Of a DNA stretch of 64,000 nucleotides, positions 9,975-20,062 are shown piece by piece; the stretch's first letter is position 1, and each line of letters starts with the position of its first letter. The stretch spans positions 62,001 to 126,000 of the forward strand of contig NZ_BLZO01000085.1 in the NCBI RefSeq assembly GCF_014132355.1. The letters run 5' to 3'. Under the pieces are notes generated by a model. It was given only the letters and a program-made list of their open reading frames with translations, was not told the DNA's origin and searched no databases. Both the position numbers and the translations under genes were made by a program. This DNA comes from Okeania sp. KiyG1 (GTDB lineage Bacteria; Cyanobacteriota; Cyanobacteriia; Cyanobacteriales; Microcoleaceae).

Positions 9975-10518
9975 TTACCGAATAATTAAATAATTAGGGT
10001 TTGCTGAAAAAGTTTTATGGGTGAGGGTAGGAGACAGGAGACAACCCACCCCTAACCCCTCCCAGGAGGGGAAGACAGGAGACAGGAGAAATGGGTACGA
10101 GCGAGGAGGTAGGAGCGGGCGTTTTGTAAGAATGATTTTTCTGCTCAACTATGAGCCTAAAATACTAACTTTTTGAGGTTTTTAGACGTGATACTAGGCA
10201 CTTTTTAAAGGCTCCAAAAAGGCACTTACCTTTATCTGTAAATACTTTTAGATTTAATCAGCAAGCCCTAATTAAATAATTAAATAATTAAATAATTCAG
10301 CTTTGCTAGTCTCCCCTTGAAAAGGGAAAAAACGGTCGTTGCGTAGCTTCCCGAAGGGTGGGATGGCAAGGTTTCCTCGCCATATCCAATCAACCAAGAG
10401 AATAAATTTTTTCTTTTTAGTCAATCCTCTCCCTTTTAGGGAGAGGTAATTATCAATTATCAATTATCAATTATCCATTATCCATTATCAATTATCCATT
10501 ATCCATTATTCATTAATG
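9975..10518. repeat. R1 repeat split by a family B insertion
   Basis: TTACCGAATAATTAAAT at 9975-9991 is interrupted by the family B element. It resumes after 10273 with AAATAATTAAATAATTC, then the usual hairpin, a GCTTCCCGAAGGG insert and AATTATC/CATTATC iterations. Confidence 0.65.
9992..10273. mobile_element. Family B MITE-like element nested in R1
   Basis: AATTAGGGTTTGCTGAAAAAG at the left and CAGCAAGCCCTAATT at the right, about 282 bp. It carries AGGAGACAGGAGACA repeats and a CTCCCAGGAGGGG palindrome. Confidence 0.65.
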
Positions 10519-10770
10519 AACCTTACTTTACAATACTAATGCTACCGGACTTGATATTAAAGGTTGAAGTTTGATTTTAGTAGTCATGGCAGCGACAAGT
10601 TAGTTTCATATTTTATTTAATCAAGCTTTCCCTAGTTATATATTATTAATATTTATTTTAGCAACCAATTTAAAAATTATTTGAGTGTGCTTAGAATCAC
10701 ACATACAATCTAATCACTATCACTATTCAATAGTAGAAATATTTGTAAGCTTATGTAAAGAAACTTCAAC

Positions 10771-10884
10771 TTACCGAAAAATTATGGTCGAAAGCCTCCC
10801 CTTTTAAGGAGATAAAAAAGAGAATATTTCAGATTTAAAGCCTCCTTATTGAAAGAGGTACTGATAGCTGATAACTGAAATGAC
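10771..10884. repeat. R2 dispersed repeat, short
   Basis: TTACCGAAAAATTATGG, then GCCTCCCCTTTTAAGGAGATAAAAAAG, ending GAGGTACTGATAGCTGATAACTGAAATGAC. It shares its left half with R1 but has the different right end typical of R2 (43373-43524). Confidence 0.6.
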
Positions 10885-10927
10885 CTTCTTGTCTAATTAG
10901 CAATGGAAAAAATAATAAGTCATAAAA

Positions 10928-13126
10928 ATGGAGAATTTTGAAATAGATTTACAGAGGTTAAAACAAGAACAAGAACTTATCCTTAACCAAATAGATAATG
11001 CCATTGCCCTATTTAATAAATCCCATCACTTAATTTTATTTAATCAAAAACTAGCTGAAATTTGGGGACTATTGCCAGAGTGGCTTGCTCAAAAGCCTCA
11101 TTGTGATACTATATTTGCCGAAATAGTTGCTCAAGGCTATTGGTCAACAAAACAATGTCAACAACTAAAAGACTGTCTACTCAACACAGAAACAGAAAAT
11201 CTATTCCTAGATATAGAACAAGCTAACGATATTTGTCTCAATGTGGACTGCACTCTCACATCAGATGGGGGTCATTTATTAACTTTTCGAGATGTGACTG
11301 CTCATCAAAAGTCCCAAAATAGCCTGAATGCTGAATTGAGGAGATTAAGATTTCTCTTGGGTCTCAACGAACGACTGCAATACTCGGACAGTTTAAGAGA
11401 AATTGCCCAATTTGCCCTCAATTATTTGGTAGAGGTAATGAATGCTGCTTTTGGAGATGTCAAAGTTATTAGCGGAGAAGGAGAAAATCGCCAAGCAGGG
11501 CCAATATCTAATCAAATTACTTCTCAATTTATTGCCACTTATGGTGAACCTGCAGTAATGGAAATGGAAGGTTTGTTGAAACAGGGCATTCCTTATGGCC
11601 AAGGACTTTTGTGGCAAGTAGTTGAAAGTGGTGAACCTATGTATGTTGAAGATTATGCTTCTCACCCTCAAGCTATACCCGGATTTTGTAATCCCGCCAT
11701 TGGTCAATTAGGAATTTTTCCCATTCCTGCCACAGATGGGACAATTATTGGTGTTTTAACTCTAGAATCTCGTAATCTGCAAAAACTACAAGAAGCTCCT
11801 CAAGAAGATATGTTGTTTGCAGCTTGTCGCACTCTAGGAGTGGCCATAGAAAGGGCGCAGTCTCAAGAACATCTACGTCAAATAAATGAGGAATTAGAGC
11901 GTTCTTCTCAATTAAAGTCAGAGTTCCTCGCTTCTATGTCCCACGAGTTGAGAACTCCACTGAATAGTATTTTAGGGTTTTCTGATTTACTACAGCGACA
12001 AACATCTGGGCAGTTAAGCGATCGCCAACTTAACCAAGTTCGACTAATACAAAAAAGTGGTCAGCATTTACTACAGTTAATTAATGATATTCTCGATTTA
12101 TCCAAAATTGAAGCTGGAAAAACAGAGCTAAATTTAGAGTCAGTAAATATTCACGAACTTTGTACTGACTGTTTGAAAATGATTCAGCCACGAGCTGATA
12201 AAAAAAGGTTAGCTTTATCTCTAGAATTAGATTATCGTTTATCTCAAGTTTTTCTAGACCAACGTCGGGTAAGGCAAATAATTATTAATTTATTGTCTAA
12301 TGCTGTTAAGTTTACACCAGAGGGAGGGCAAGTTAAACTTAGTGGACGTTTAGCTTATGGTAGTCAAATTCAAGGTGATTATCGACCTGATTGTTCTCCA
12401 ATTAATCCTAGCACTCCTTATTTATGTTTGGAGGTAAAAGATTCTGGAATTGGTATTCCTGAAGATAGATGGAATATGTTATTTAGTCCTTTTCAACAGG
12501 TTGATTCTTCTTTATCTAGGAGACATGAAGGTACGGGTTTGGGTTTGGTTTTGACGAAAAAATTGGCTGAATTACATGGGGGTACTGTTTCTTTAAGTTC
12601 TCAGGTTAGTAAAGGTAGTGTTTTTCGTGTTTGGTTGCCATTAACAGAGATGCGCCAGGAGTTAATTGTTAATTTTGAAACTGAAGAAAGTTCTCAAGTA
12701 TTGGTTGAAAATATTGAGGAAAAAGAACTAGAATCTGAAAGACTTGCTAGGATTTTGATTGTTGAAGATCAACCTTATAATCAACTTTTAATTTCTGAAG
12801 TATTGGAGTTAGAGGGTTATACTGTTGAGTTGATTAGTGATGGTAAAACTATGTTGAATACAATTAATTCTTCTCTAGTTACTCCTCCAAATTTACCTAA
12901 TTTAATCTTGATGGATATTCAGTTACCAGAAGTTGATGGGTTGAAATTAATTAGGACAATAAAAGCTCATCCCACATGGGGGTCTGTACCAGTAGTTGCT
13001 GTAACTGCTATGGCAATGACTGGCGATCGAGAAATATGTATTAATGCTGGTGCATCGGCTTATCTTAGTAAGCCTTTGAATATTGAAAAGATGATTTCTA
13101 CTGTTAAATCTTTACTGACTACTTAG
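10928..13126 (+). CDS. Hybrid sensor histidine kinase (PAS-like, GAF, HisKA, HATPase_c, REC)
   Basis: 732 residues, no membrane segment, so a cytoplasmic sensor. Order: PAS-like N-terminus (about 10-125), GAF-like domain (about 140-310), HisKA with phospho-acceptor His339 in SMSHELRTPLNS, HATPase_c with the N box (IIINLLSNAVKF) and G boxes (DSGIGIP, GTGLGL), then a C-terminal receiver with Asp663 in LILMDIQLPEVDG and a conserved Lys in YLSKPLN. GAF domains of cyanobacterial kinases often bind bilins; I see no clear chromophore Cys context, so the ligand is unknown. It stands alone, so its partner cannot be read from context. An R1 copy begins 11 bp after the stop. Confidence 0.93.
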   Translation: MENFEIDLQRLKQEQELILNQIDNAIALFNKSHHLILFNQKLAEIWGLLPEWLAQKPHCDTIFAEIVAQGYWSTKQCQQLKDCLLNTETENLFLDIEQANDICLNVDCTLTSDGGHLLTFRDVTAHQKSQNSLNAELRRLRFLLGLNERLQYSDSLREIAQFALNYLVEVMNAAFGDVKVISGEGENRQAGPISNQITSQFIATYGEPAVMEMEGLLKQGIPYGQGLLWQVVESGEPMYVEDYASHPQAIPGFCNPAIGQLGIFPIPATDGTIIGVLTLESRNLQKLQEAPQEDMLFAACRTLGVAIERAQSQEHLRQINEELERSSQLKSEFLASMSHELRTPLNSILGFSDLLQRQTSGQLSDRQLNQVRLIQKSGQHLLQLINDILDLSKIEAGKTELNLESVNIHELCTDCLKMIQPRADKKRLALSLELDYRLSQVFLDQRRVRQIIINLLSNAVKFTPEGGQVKLSGRLAYGSQIQGDYRPDCSPINPSTPYLCLEVKDSGIGIPEDRWNMLFSPFQQVDSSLSRRHEGTGLGLVLTKKLAELHGGTVSLSSQVSKGSVFRVWLPLTEMRQELIVNFETEESSQVLVENIEEKELESERLARILIVEDQPYNQLLISEVLELEGYTVELISDGKTMLNTINSSLVTPPNLPNLILMDIQLPEVDGLKLIRTIKAHPTWGSVPVVAVTAMAMTGDREICINAGASAYLSKPLNIEKMISTVKSLLTT

Positions 13127-13136
13127 TAAAGATGAG

Positions 13137-13349
13137 TTCAATAATTGATAATTGATAATGGATAATTGATAATTACCTCTCCCTAAAAGGAAGAGGATTG
13201 AATAAAAGGAAAAAATTTATTCTCTTGGTCGATTGGATATGGCGCAGGTTTCCTCGCCATCCCTCGACCGCTTTTTTCCCCTTGAAAGGGGAGGCTTTAA
13301 ACCTGAACTATTTAATTATTTAATTATTTAATTATTAATTCTTCGGTAA
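13137..13349. repeat. R1 dispersed repeat, long form
   Basis: Reverse complement of the long form at 8724-8934, with a similar internal palindrome (GGTCGATTGGATATGGCG...CCATCCCTCGACC). It starts directly after the kinase stop codon. Confidence 0.75.
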
Positions 13350-13860
13350 TTTTTATCAAAATAATTTTGGGTTAGGGAGTAGGGAGTAGGCAGTAGGGAG
13401 TAGGAGAATATTTTGGCTTATTTGAAAACCCCTACAATTTGGTCTTAAAATATTTATACTTCAAGATAATTAATTAGTTGGAAGTTTAAAGAATTCTCTT
13501 GACAACAATTATTAGTATTAAGAATAAAATATCGATTACCTCAAAAATAGCTGAAGCCATTTTTGAACTCAACAAATTTCCCTGTATAGGTTTGAGGATA
13601 TCTTAATCGCTTAGAGAATTTTACAGCAGATTCGGTCGTATATGAAGTACAGATATTAACAAAGGAATTTCTACAGTGTGGGCCTCTTGCCTGCAATAGG
13701 AATATCTTGACTGCTATGGGCGTAACTCACGCCTGATGGAAGCTGCTGTAATTTACTAATCCCCGGACTCAAGTCACGGTGTGGGGAGGGTGTGGAGATA
13801 AAGACACATAGAAATAACAATCTATTGCACAGTTTTAGCTGTGTCAGTCCAGTAGGGAGT
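13350..13860. other. Intergenic, no gene supported
   Basis: GGGAGTAGG heptamers near 13375-13405, then unique AT-rich sequence. A 65-codon minus-strand frame at 13671-13868 has no recognisable pattern. The segment 13720-13800 is more GC-rich and may be a decayed insertion-sequence end, but I cannot show it. Confidence 0.35.
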
Positions 13861-14060
13861 AATACCAATTCTCAAAAGTAATGCTATACTTCAGTTATAC
13901 TTCAACAGTCAAATATTTACCAAGATTCAAAGTCTTTTTTTGACAATTATTAGTCGGTTAGTAATTATTTTTCCTACTTTTAAACCCTCCCCCACCTCCA
14001 ACACTTCCCACACTTCCCCACCCAATCATACATAGCATTCTTGCGTGAGAAATGGTATAA
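13861..14060. mobile_element. Family E MITE-like element
   Basis: Inverted ends AATACCAATTCTCAAAAGTAATGCT and AGCATTCTTGCGTGAGAAATGGTAT, about 200 bp. The interior has a C-rich CTCCCCCACCTCC tract. Related copies at 45571-45780 and 55474-55669. Confidence 0.6.
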
Positions 14061-14726
14061 GGGGAGTCCAAGAATTAGATAATTGATTTTTTGCTATTCT
14101 CTCAGTTTTGTGTAAGTTCAATTAATCTCAAATCCAAATATTCAGTAAAACTTATATCTAAATACCATAAAAAGATGCTTTTGTAAAAAAATCAGAAATT
14201 ATATCTAGAATTAATTACCATTTTTTGAATATATGAGAATTTAGTTAAAAAAGCTAAACTAAAAATAGTAAATATTTAGTCACATTATATAGCGTTTTTC
14301 AAGTTACTGAGGTACAGTTGTTTTTCTTATTTTTTATCAAAATAATTGGGTCTAAAACCCTGCCTTTTAAGGCGAAATATTTTTGGAGAGTTGCTCACGC
14401 ATCCCCTACTTCCCCTCCCCTCCACCGGAGGGGTTAGGGGTGGGTTCGGAGGGGTTGGGGGTGGGTTAACTTCTGACTTCTGACTTCTGACTTCTGACTT
14501 CTTTAATCCCTGTTTCCCAAATTCCTACTCCCTACTCCCTAAAAATTGCGAATTTTGTACCTCACGCTTCTTGGGAATTGCTATATATTTTGCACAAAAG
14601 TAAAATTATTAAAAGCATAGATTTTTCCTTAGAGCATCTCAAAAATTTATTCAGTACTAGATAACAAGTGTTCTAAATAAAAATATCCAACTTATAAATT
14701 TTCAATTACATTACACTTGCGAAATT
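14061..14726. other. Intergenic with short tandem repeats
   Basis: Mostly AT-rich unique sequence. 14400-14465 holds CCTCC/GGAGG palindromic text, 14468-14502 is a GACTTCT heptamer run, and 14520-14545 has ACTCCCT repeats. No gene. Confidence 0.45.
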
Positions 14727-14970
14727 TTACCCAAAAATTGTGGTATAAAGCCTCCCCTTTTAAGGGGATAAAAAGCGGTCGTAGCGGAGCTTCCCGTAGG
14801 GTGGGATGGCGCAATTCGGAGTGGCTCTGATAAGAGCGGGTCTCCGTTCCCTCCGGGACGCTTCGCGGTTAGCGAAGCTTTGCGGTAGCAAACGCCATAT
14901 CCATGAGACCAAGAGAAGAAAAAATTTCATGATTAGTCAATCAATTCCGTTTTAAAGGAGAGGTAATTCG
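14727..14970. repeat. R1 dispersed repeat with large GC-rich insert
   Basis: TTACCCAAAAATTGTGG and GCCTCCCCTTTTAAGGGG, then about 130 bp of GC-rich hairpin text (GCTTCCCGTAGGGTGGG; CTTCGCGGTTAGCGAAG) in place of the simple palindrome, then CAATTCCGTTTTAAAGGAGAGG. Confidence 0.6.
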
Positions 14971-15104
14971 CGCATTCACGCATTCTAAATTCGCGCATTC
15001 TTGAATCCCAGAATATTATCAGATTACTTTCAAAATACTTTCAAAATAAAAAATTAAATCCAAAAATTTTAGATCATCAAATCTAATCAATTTAACTAAA
15101 TTAT

Positions 15105-16586
15105 ATGTCAAACAAACAGTCATCTATTCTAGTAGTTGATGATGAGCCAGATAATGTCACTCTATTAGAAGAACTATTAACATCAGCAGGCTATGTCACT
15201 ATATCAGCAAATGGTGGAAAAGAAGCATTAGAAGCTGCCAGCAATTCTCATCCTGATTTAATTTTACTTGATGTAATGATGCCTGAAATTGATGGATTTG
15301 AAGTTTGTAACCGTCTACGTCAAAGCCCGCAACTAGAAACAATTCCCATCATTTTTTTAACGGCATTGGATGATGAAAATTCCAAATTGAAAGGATTAGA
15401 ATTGATGGGAGATGACTATATTACAAAACCATTCAATAGTCGTTTACTTCTGGCAAAAGTCGCTAATATTTTGCAGCTAAATCAAATACGTTATCAAGCT
15501 AATAAATCTCAAAATACTCAACAGACAAATCGACAAAGTAATCTTCAATTATTAGCATCAGAAAAAATTTATCAGCATATTTCGGAAAAATTTAAACTTT
15601 TTGTACCAGAGCAATTTTTATCAAGAATAGCGCCTCAAGGATTAGATTCTATTCAGCTTGGAGATGCGACAGAAGAAGAATTAACAGTTTTATTTTGTGA
15701 TATTAGAGGGTTTACTGCAATAGCTGAATCACAAAATGCACGAGATACTTTTAAATGGTTAAATTCTTTTTTTCAACAAATGAGTGCTTGTGTTTCTACC
15801 CATCAAGGATTTATAGATAAATTCTTAGGCGATGCAATTATGGCAGTATTTGACAAACATAAATGCCATAGTTTTAATGCGTTAAAAGCTGCTGTGATGA
15901 TGCAGGAAAATTTAAAAGAATTTAATGCTAATTATGAAAAATACAATCTTAAAGAACCTGTAAAAATTGGTATTGGTATTCATACAGGTATGGGGGTTAT
16001 TGGTACTTTGGGTTCTGAAAAAAGAATGGATTCTACAGTCATTGGAGATGTGGTAAATACTGCATCACGTTTAGAAAATTTAACGAAGACTTATGGTTGC
16101 TCAATTATTGTAAGTGAACCAGTAATTTCAGAGATAGAAATATGTAAAAATAACTGTCAAACAGGGGAATATATAGAAGATAAATGTAGCAGAATTAATA
16201 AAGAAGAATATTCAGACACTAAGTTACAGAATAATAATAATTTATATTCTGAGAAAATTTATTATAGATGGATCGATCGAGTGACGCTTCGTGGAAAGCA
16301 GAAAGCTATAAATATTTATGAATTATTGGGGAGTGAAAATAATATTATAGAAGCAGAAAAAATTTCAAACTTATCAATATTCAAGAAAGGAGTTAAGGGT
16401 TGGCAGGCAGGTAAATTTGCAGCAGCTTTAGAATATTTTCAACAAGTGACAAGGCAAAATTATACTGATAGTATTGCCAGTTTATATGTTGAACGTTGCC
16501 GGGAAAAACTTGGTAAGGAAGAAGGAAGAGGGAGGAAGGTAATTGAGCAAGAAAAAAACCTAAATTTAATGAAATTTGATGAATAA
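15105..16586 (+). CDS. Response regulator with class III nucleotide cyclase domain
   Basis: 493 residues. The N-terminal receiver (1-125) has the acidic pocket VVDDEP and phospho-acceptor Asp56 in LILLDVMMPEIDG. A class III cyclase domain (about 185-360) follows with both metal Asp motifs (LFCDIRGFTA and LGDAIMAVFD), Lys before LGDA and Thr in MDSTVIGDVVNTASRLE; that Lys/Thr pair suggests ATP rather than GTP as substrate. A low-complexity insert (about 345-385) and a helical TPR-like tail finish the protein. It should make cAMP under control of an unidentified histidine kinase; the hybrid kinase 2 kb upstream is a possible partner but separated by repeats. The stop overlaps the MazG-like gene. 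Confidence 0.9.
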   Translation: MSNKQSSILVVDDEPDNVTLLEELLTSAGYVTISANGGKEALEAASNSHPDLILLDVMMPEIDGFEVCNRLRQSPQLETIPIIFLTALDDENSKLKGLELMGDDYITKPFNSRLLLAKVANILQLNQIRYQANKSQNTQQTNRQSNLQLLASEKIYQHISEKFKLFVPEQFLSRIAPQGLDSIQLGDATEEELTVLFCDIRGFTAIAESQNARDTFKWLNSFFQQMSACVSTHQGFIDKFLGDAIMAVFDKHKCHSFNALKAAVMMQENLKEFNANYEKYNLKEPVKIGIGIHTGMGVIGTLGSEKRMDSTVIGDVVNTASRLENLTKTYGCSIIVSEPVISEIEICKNNCQTGEYIEDKCSRINKEEYSDTKLQNNNNLYSEKIYYRWIDRVTLRGKQKAINIYELLGSENNIIEAEKISNLSIFKKGVKGWQAGKFAAALEYFQQVTRQNYTDSIASLYVERCREKLGKEEGRGRKVIEQEKNLNLMKFDE

Positions 16587-16899
16587 ATATCAATCTAATC
16601 AATTCCAAATTTTTGATAATCTTCATGCTGAAAAAACACTATTAATTAAGAGATTGCATTGGGCAATTGCATTAGCTGAAGAGACTGGAGAGGTTGAGAA
16701 AGAAATTAAAAAAAACCTGATTTTTAATTCTCAATCTGATGAAGAAACTGTAGATAAATTATCTGAGGAATTAGGTGACGTATTACTTTGCATCAGTATG
16801 ATTGCTTCATACTATAAAATTGATTTGGATTTCATCGTAGAAACTTCTTTGGATAAAATGCAGAAACGCTTTACTAAAACAGAGGATTCAAGAATTTAG
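16579..16899 (+). CDS. MazG-like nucleotide pyrophosphohydrolase
   Basis: 106-107 residues, all helical. The MazG metal-binding signature is present as EETGEVEKEI and, 30 residues on, SEELGDVLL (EXXE...EXXD). Such proteins hydrolyse (d)NTPs to monophosphates and pyrophosphate. The start is probably the ATG at 16579, overlapping the last codons of the upstream cyclase gene by 8 bp, which implies translational coupling; a TTG one codon earlier is also in frame. The single short domain points to the small MazG-related group rather than the two-domain MazG. Pairing of a cyclase with an NTP pyrophosphohydrolase is noteworthy but its meaning is unknown. Confidence 0.82.
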   Translation: MNKYQSNQFQIFDNLHAEKTLLIKRLHWAIALAEETGEVEKEIKKNLIFNSQSDEETVDKLSEELGDVLLCISMIASYYKIDLDFIVETSLDKMQKRFTKTEDSRI

Positions 16900-17044
16900 A
16901 ATTTAGAATTTAGAATTTAGAATTTAGAATTACCTCAAAAAGTTTGTTATATCATGTTCTCCCTCCGGGGGGAGCTACGAATTGCGGATAATTACTTATA
17001 ATAAAATGTTTGTTTGTAGTTGGGCTTTAGCCTTTACAATACTT

Positions 17045-17172
17045 ATACCAAATTGAAATGAAGCTGCATAGAATAATATTTCAAGCAGAATTGACCATAA
17101 GTAAGCGTAGATAAAGATAGATCGATTTAATGAATTTCATCATTCTATGCAACCTCATATAAAATTGGTATT
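17045..17172. mobile_element. MITE-like element with ATACCAAATT ends
   Basis: About 128 bp with long imperfect inverted ends: ATACCAAATTG...GCTGCATAGAATAA on the left and TTCTATGCAACC...AAAATTGGTAT on the right. Non-coding. Sequence before it (16900-17044) is an AATTTAGA iteration and unique text. Confidence 0.55.
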
Positions 17173-17367
17173 AGCTATTAGGGTTAAAGCCCAACTACGA
17201 GCCTAATTATAACTGTTCTACCGAACATGAGATTAATAAAAAAACCGGACTTGATGAGTATCAAATCCAGAAAAAATAATGATAAAAATTTATCTTTTTA
17301 TTTTGGGTTTAATACCCCACCATCTACACAGTGTTGACAATTGGTTGAGGTTTGAGTCCCCATCCAT

Positions 17368-17467
17368 TTTTTCTTCCTTCTTCCTTCTTCCTTCTTCCTT
17401 CTTCCTTCTTCCTTCTTCCTTCTTCCTTCTTCCTTCTTCCTTCTTCCTTCTTCCTTCTTCCTTCTTC
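17368..17467. repeat. CTTCCTT heptamer short tandem repeat
   Basis: About 14 units of CTTCCTT ending 6 bp before the pstB stop codon region. It is a cyanobacterial STRR placed directly at the 3' end of a gene. Copy number in such tracts is unstable. Confidence 0.85.
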
Positions 17468-17472
17468 AATAT

Positions 17473-18294
17473 TTAGCCAAAACGACCACTTACATATTGT
17501 TGAGTAGCTTCTTCCTTTGGGTTCTGGAAAATATTGTGAGTTTCGTCAAATTCAACCAAATAACCAAAACGTTTACCACCCTCAGCAGCTTTAGCATTAA
17601 AAAAGGCAGTTACATCCGCTACCCTAGTCGCCTGCTGCATATTATGAGTCACAATAATAATAGTGTAATTTTCCTTAAGCTCATTAATTAACTCCTCAAC
17701 CTTAATAGTAGAAATAGGGTCAAGAGAAGCACAAGGTTCATCCATCAAAACCACATCCGGACTAATAGCAACCGCACGAGCAATACATAAACGTTGTTGC
17801 TGACCCCCAGAAAGAGCAAAACCACTTTGTCCCAATTTATCCTTAACCTCATCCCAGAGAACAGCTTGTCGTAGCGATCGCTCTACTATCTCATCCATTT
17901 CTTCTTTAGACTTAGCCAGACCATTAATTCTCACCCCATAAGCAATATTATCGTAGATTGACTTAGGAAAAGGATTAGGCTTTTGAAATACCATACCAAT
18001 ACGTCGGCGTACTTCTACAGGGTCAATATCTGAATCATAGATATTCTGATTATGATAAAGAATACGACCTTCTAAATGAAAAATACTAATCAAATCATTT
18101 AGACGATTAAAACATCGTAATAATGTACTTTTACCGCAACCTGAAGGTCCAATAAAAGCAGTTACTTTATTCTTGGGAATTTCCATAGAAACATCTTTAA
18201 CTGCTTTAAAATCTCCGTAAAAAATGCTGACATTTTCTGCTGAAAGAGCAGGGGCAGATTTTTGTTTAGAAACATTTTTTTGAAGTTCTGGCAT
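17473..18294 (-). CDS. pstB: Phosphate ABC transporter ATP-binding protein PstB
   Basis: 273 residues with the complete ABC ATPase motif set: Walker [10 protein letters not shown] (49-57), Q-loop in [10 protein letters not shown], signature [14 protein letters not shown], Walker [14 protein letters not shown] and H-loop [13 protein letters not shown] and [11 protein letters not shown] are typical of PstB. It energises high-affinity phosphate import with PstC and PstA at the cytoplasmic membrane. Last gene of the minus-strand pst block. The 619-bp gap to pstA is filled with repeat debris, so cotranscription is not obvious. Confidence 0.97.
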   Translation of the reverse strand: MPELQKNVSKQKSAPALSAENVSIFYGDFKAVKDVSMEIPKNKVTAFIGPSGCGKSTLLRCFNRLNDLISIFHLEGRILYHNQNIYDSDIDPVEVRRRIGMVFQKPNPFPKSIYDNIAYGVRINGLAKSKEEMDEIVERSLRQAVLWDEVKDKLGQSGFALSGGQQQRLCIARAVAISPDVVLMDEPCASLDPISTIKVEELINELKENYTIIIVTHNMQQATRVADVTAFFNAKAAEGGKRFGYLVEFDETHNIFQNPKEEATQQYVSGRFG

Positions 18295-18913
18295 TAGATA
18301 TTACCTCCTAAATTTAGTCTAAAAATTATTTGTGTATTTGTTACTTATAACTATCAGCTTCACCTCAATCATTTAAAGGATAAAAAATAAAAAATTTTCC
18401 CTTTTGCATCAATCCTCTTCTTTTCAAGGATAGGTAATAATTAATTATTAATTATTAATTATTAATTATTAATTATTAATTGCTGAACATCGCCTTAATT
18501 AATTAAATTGAGGTACAAAATTTACGCTTTTTAGAAATGCATAATTTAATTTCATGAATTAACCAAAAGAAGTAATATTACGATATCAAATATTTAATTG
18601 GTTAGGACATAGAATAATAATGAATCGAATAAGGAGAAACATTTTTTCACTCTTCCGTGTTATAGACAAAAAGCATAATAAATAAAGCATCATTAATTAG
18701 TCACTATTATTTATCTTTTCTATGGTAGGTTTAGTACCCAAACGTACTACACGGTGCTTAAAATTGTTTAGGGTGTTGAATACCCATGCAATTAGACCTT
18801 CTGCCTTCTGCCTTCTGCCTTATTGAATATTATTTAAGGTTTGAGTCCATAAGCAATTAGACCTTCTTCCTTCTTCCTTCTTCCTTTTTCCTTCTTCCTT
18901 CTTCCTTCTTCAA
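18295..18913. other. pstA-pstB spacer with degenerate R1 and heptamer repeats
   Basis: 18361-18481 is a degenerate R1 (CAATCCTCTTCTTTTCAAGG then AATTATT iterations). 18795-18830 has GCCTTCT iterations and 18861-18912 is a CTTCCTT STRR running up to the pstA stop. The remainder is unique AT-rich sequence without a gene. Confidence 0.5.
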
Positions 18914-19876
18914 TCAAAACTTTTTCTGACTCGTTGCCCAACGAGAAAGAATACTGGTAATCAAAACCAATAAAACCAGAACTAAAGAACCCGCCCAAGC
19001 AAACTCCTGTAAAACAACATCAAAACTACGAGCAAACTCATATACTAAATAAGCCAAAGATGGTACTGTTTGAGAAAATACAAAAGATGGTAATGGTACT
19101 TTCAGAAAATCCAAAAATGGTACTAAAGAAACCCATTCAATACTAAGAATGGGAGGCCAATTATTGGAATAAACAACAGTAAAAAGTAATGGAGCAGTTT
19201 CTCCAGCAGCACGAGCAATAGCAAGAGTAATACCTGTAATAATACCCGGTAAAGCAGCCGGTAAAACTATTTGTAAAACAGTTTGATAATTAGAAGCACC
19301 AACTCCCACCGATGCCCATCTAATATCCCTAGGAACTATTTGTAAAGCCTCATCAGTAGTCCTAATAATCGTCGGTAACATTAAAACCGCTAAAGCAACT
19401 CCACCTGCAAATGCTGAAAATTGCCCCATAGATAGTACCAGTAAACTATAGGCAAATACCCCAGCAATAATTGATGGTACACCACTCAAAACATTAGTAG
19501 CAAATCGAATTGGACTGGCAGTTTTCTCATCACTAAATTCTGATAAATAAACTGCTGCTAAAACACCAAAAGGTACAGCAATTAAACTAGCAATTGCTAC
19601 TACCATAATTGTGCCTAAAATTGCATTACCAATACCACCAGAAGTTTGACCAGCAGCAGGTGGTAACTTAGTAAACAAATCTAAATTTAAACGAGATACT
19701 CCTTTAATAAAAACGTAAATTAATACAGCAAATAGAGGAATAAGAGTGATGCAAATACAAGCACTGGATAGTACAGTCATCACTTTATTGAATATTTCCC
19801 TTGGTCTGCTTGGGTTTCTTTTCAAACTCACAACAATAGATTCAGAGTTTTGTTGGTTATAGGTAATGTCTGCCAT
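18914..19876 (-). CDS. pstA: Phosphate ABC transporter permease PstA
   Basis: 320 residues, six predicted membrane helices. The permease (EAA-like) loop is AIARAAGETAPLLFTVV, characteristic of PstA. A hydrophilic 30-residue N-terminus precedes the first helix (VLSSACICITLIPLFAVLIY). It forms the transmembrane channel with PstC. The ATG lies 187 bp downstream of the pstC stop; an R1 copy (19893-20009) fills that gap, beginning only 16 bp before the start codon, so the ribosome-binding region lies at the element's edge. Confidence 0.97.
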   Translation of the reverse strand: MADITYNQQNSESIVVSLKRNPSRPREIFNKVMTVLSSACICITLIPLFAVLIYVFIKGVSRLNLDLFTKLPPAAGQTSGGIGNAILGTIMVVAIASLIAVPFGVLAAVYLSEFSDEKTASPIRFATNVLSGVPSIIAGVFAYSLLVLSMGQFSAFAGGVALAVLMLPTIIRTTDEALQIVPRDIRWASVGVGASNYQTVLQIVLPAALPGIITGITLAIARAAGETAPLLFTVVYSNNWPPILSIEWVSLVPFLDFLKVPLPSFVFSQTVPSLAYLVYEFARSFDVVLQEFAWAGSLVLVLLVLITSILSRWATSQKKF

Positions 19877-19892
19877 GATTAATTCAAGGTAT

Positions 19893-20009
19893 TCAAGAAT
19901 TTAGAATTTAGAATTACCTCTCTTTTAAAAGAAGAGGATTGACTCAAAGGAAAATTTTTATTTATCATCCCCTTAAAAGGGGAAGCTTTAAACCACAATA
20001 TTTCGGTAA
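19893..20009. repeat. R1 dispersed repeat between pstC and pstA
   Basis: TTTAGAATTTAGAATTACC, CTCTTTTAAAAGAAGAGG, CCCCTTAAAAGGGGAAGCTTTAAACC, TTTCGGTAA. The two hairpins could attenuate readthrough or stabilise transcript ends within the operon. Confidence 0.65.
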
Positions 20010-20062
20010 TAAAAGTAGTTATTAATTCAGATTCAAATCAATTTGTATTCATGTAGCAGTAA

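Larger units (their letters stand above)
9864..10559. mobile_element. Probable family D ends enclosing R1 and family B elements
   Basis: TATATCATGTCCG at 9864 and CCGGACTTGATATT ending near 10559 face each other like family D termini. Between them lies an R1 copy (about 9975-10518), itself split by a family B element (9992-10273). The interior next to the left end does not match other family D copies, so the outermost level is less sure than the inner two. Confidence 0.4.

Noticed and set aside
13671-13868. 65-codon minus-strand frame
   Set aside because: No conserved pattern, no ribosome site, codon use unlike neighbours.
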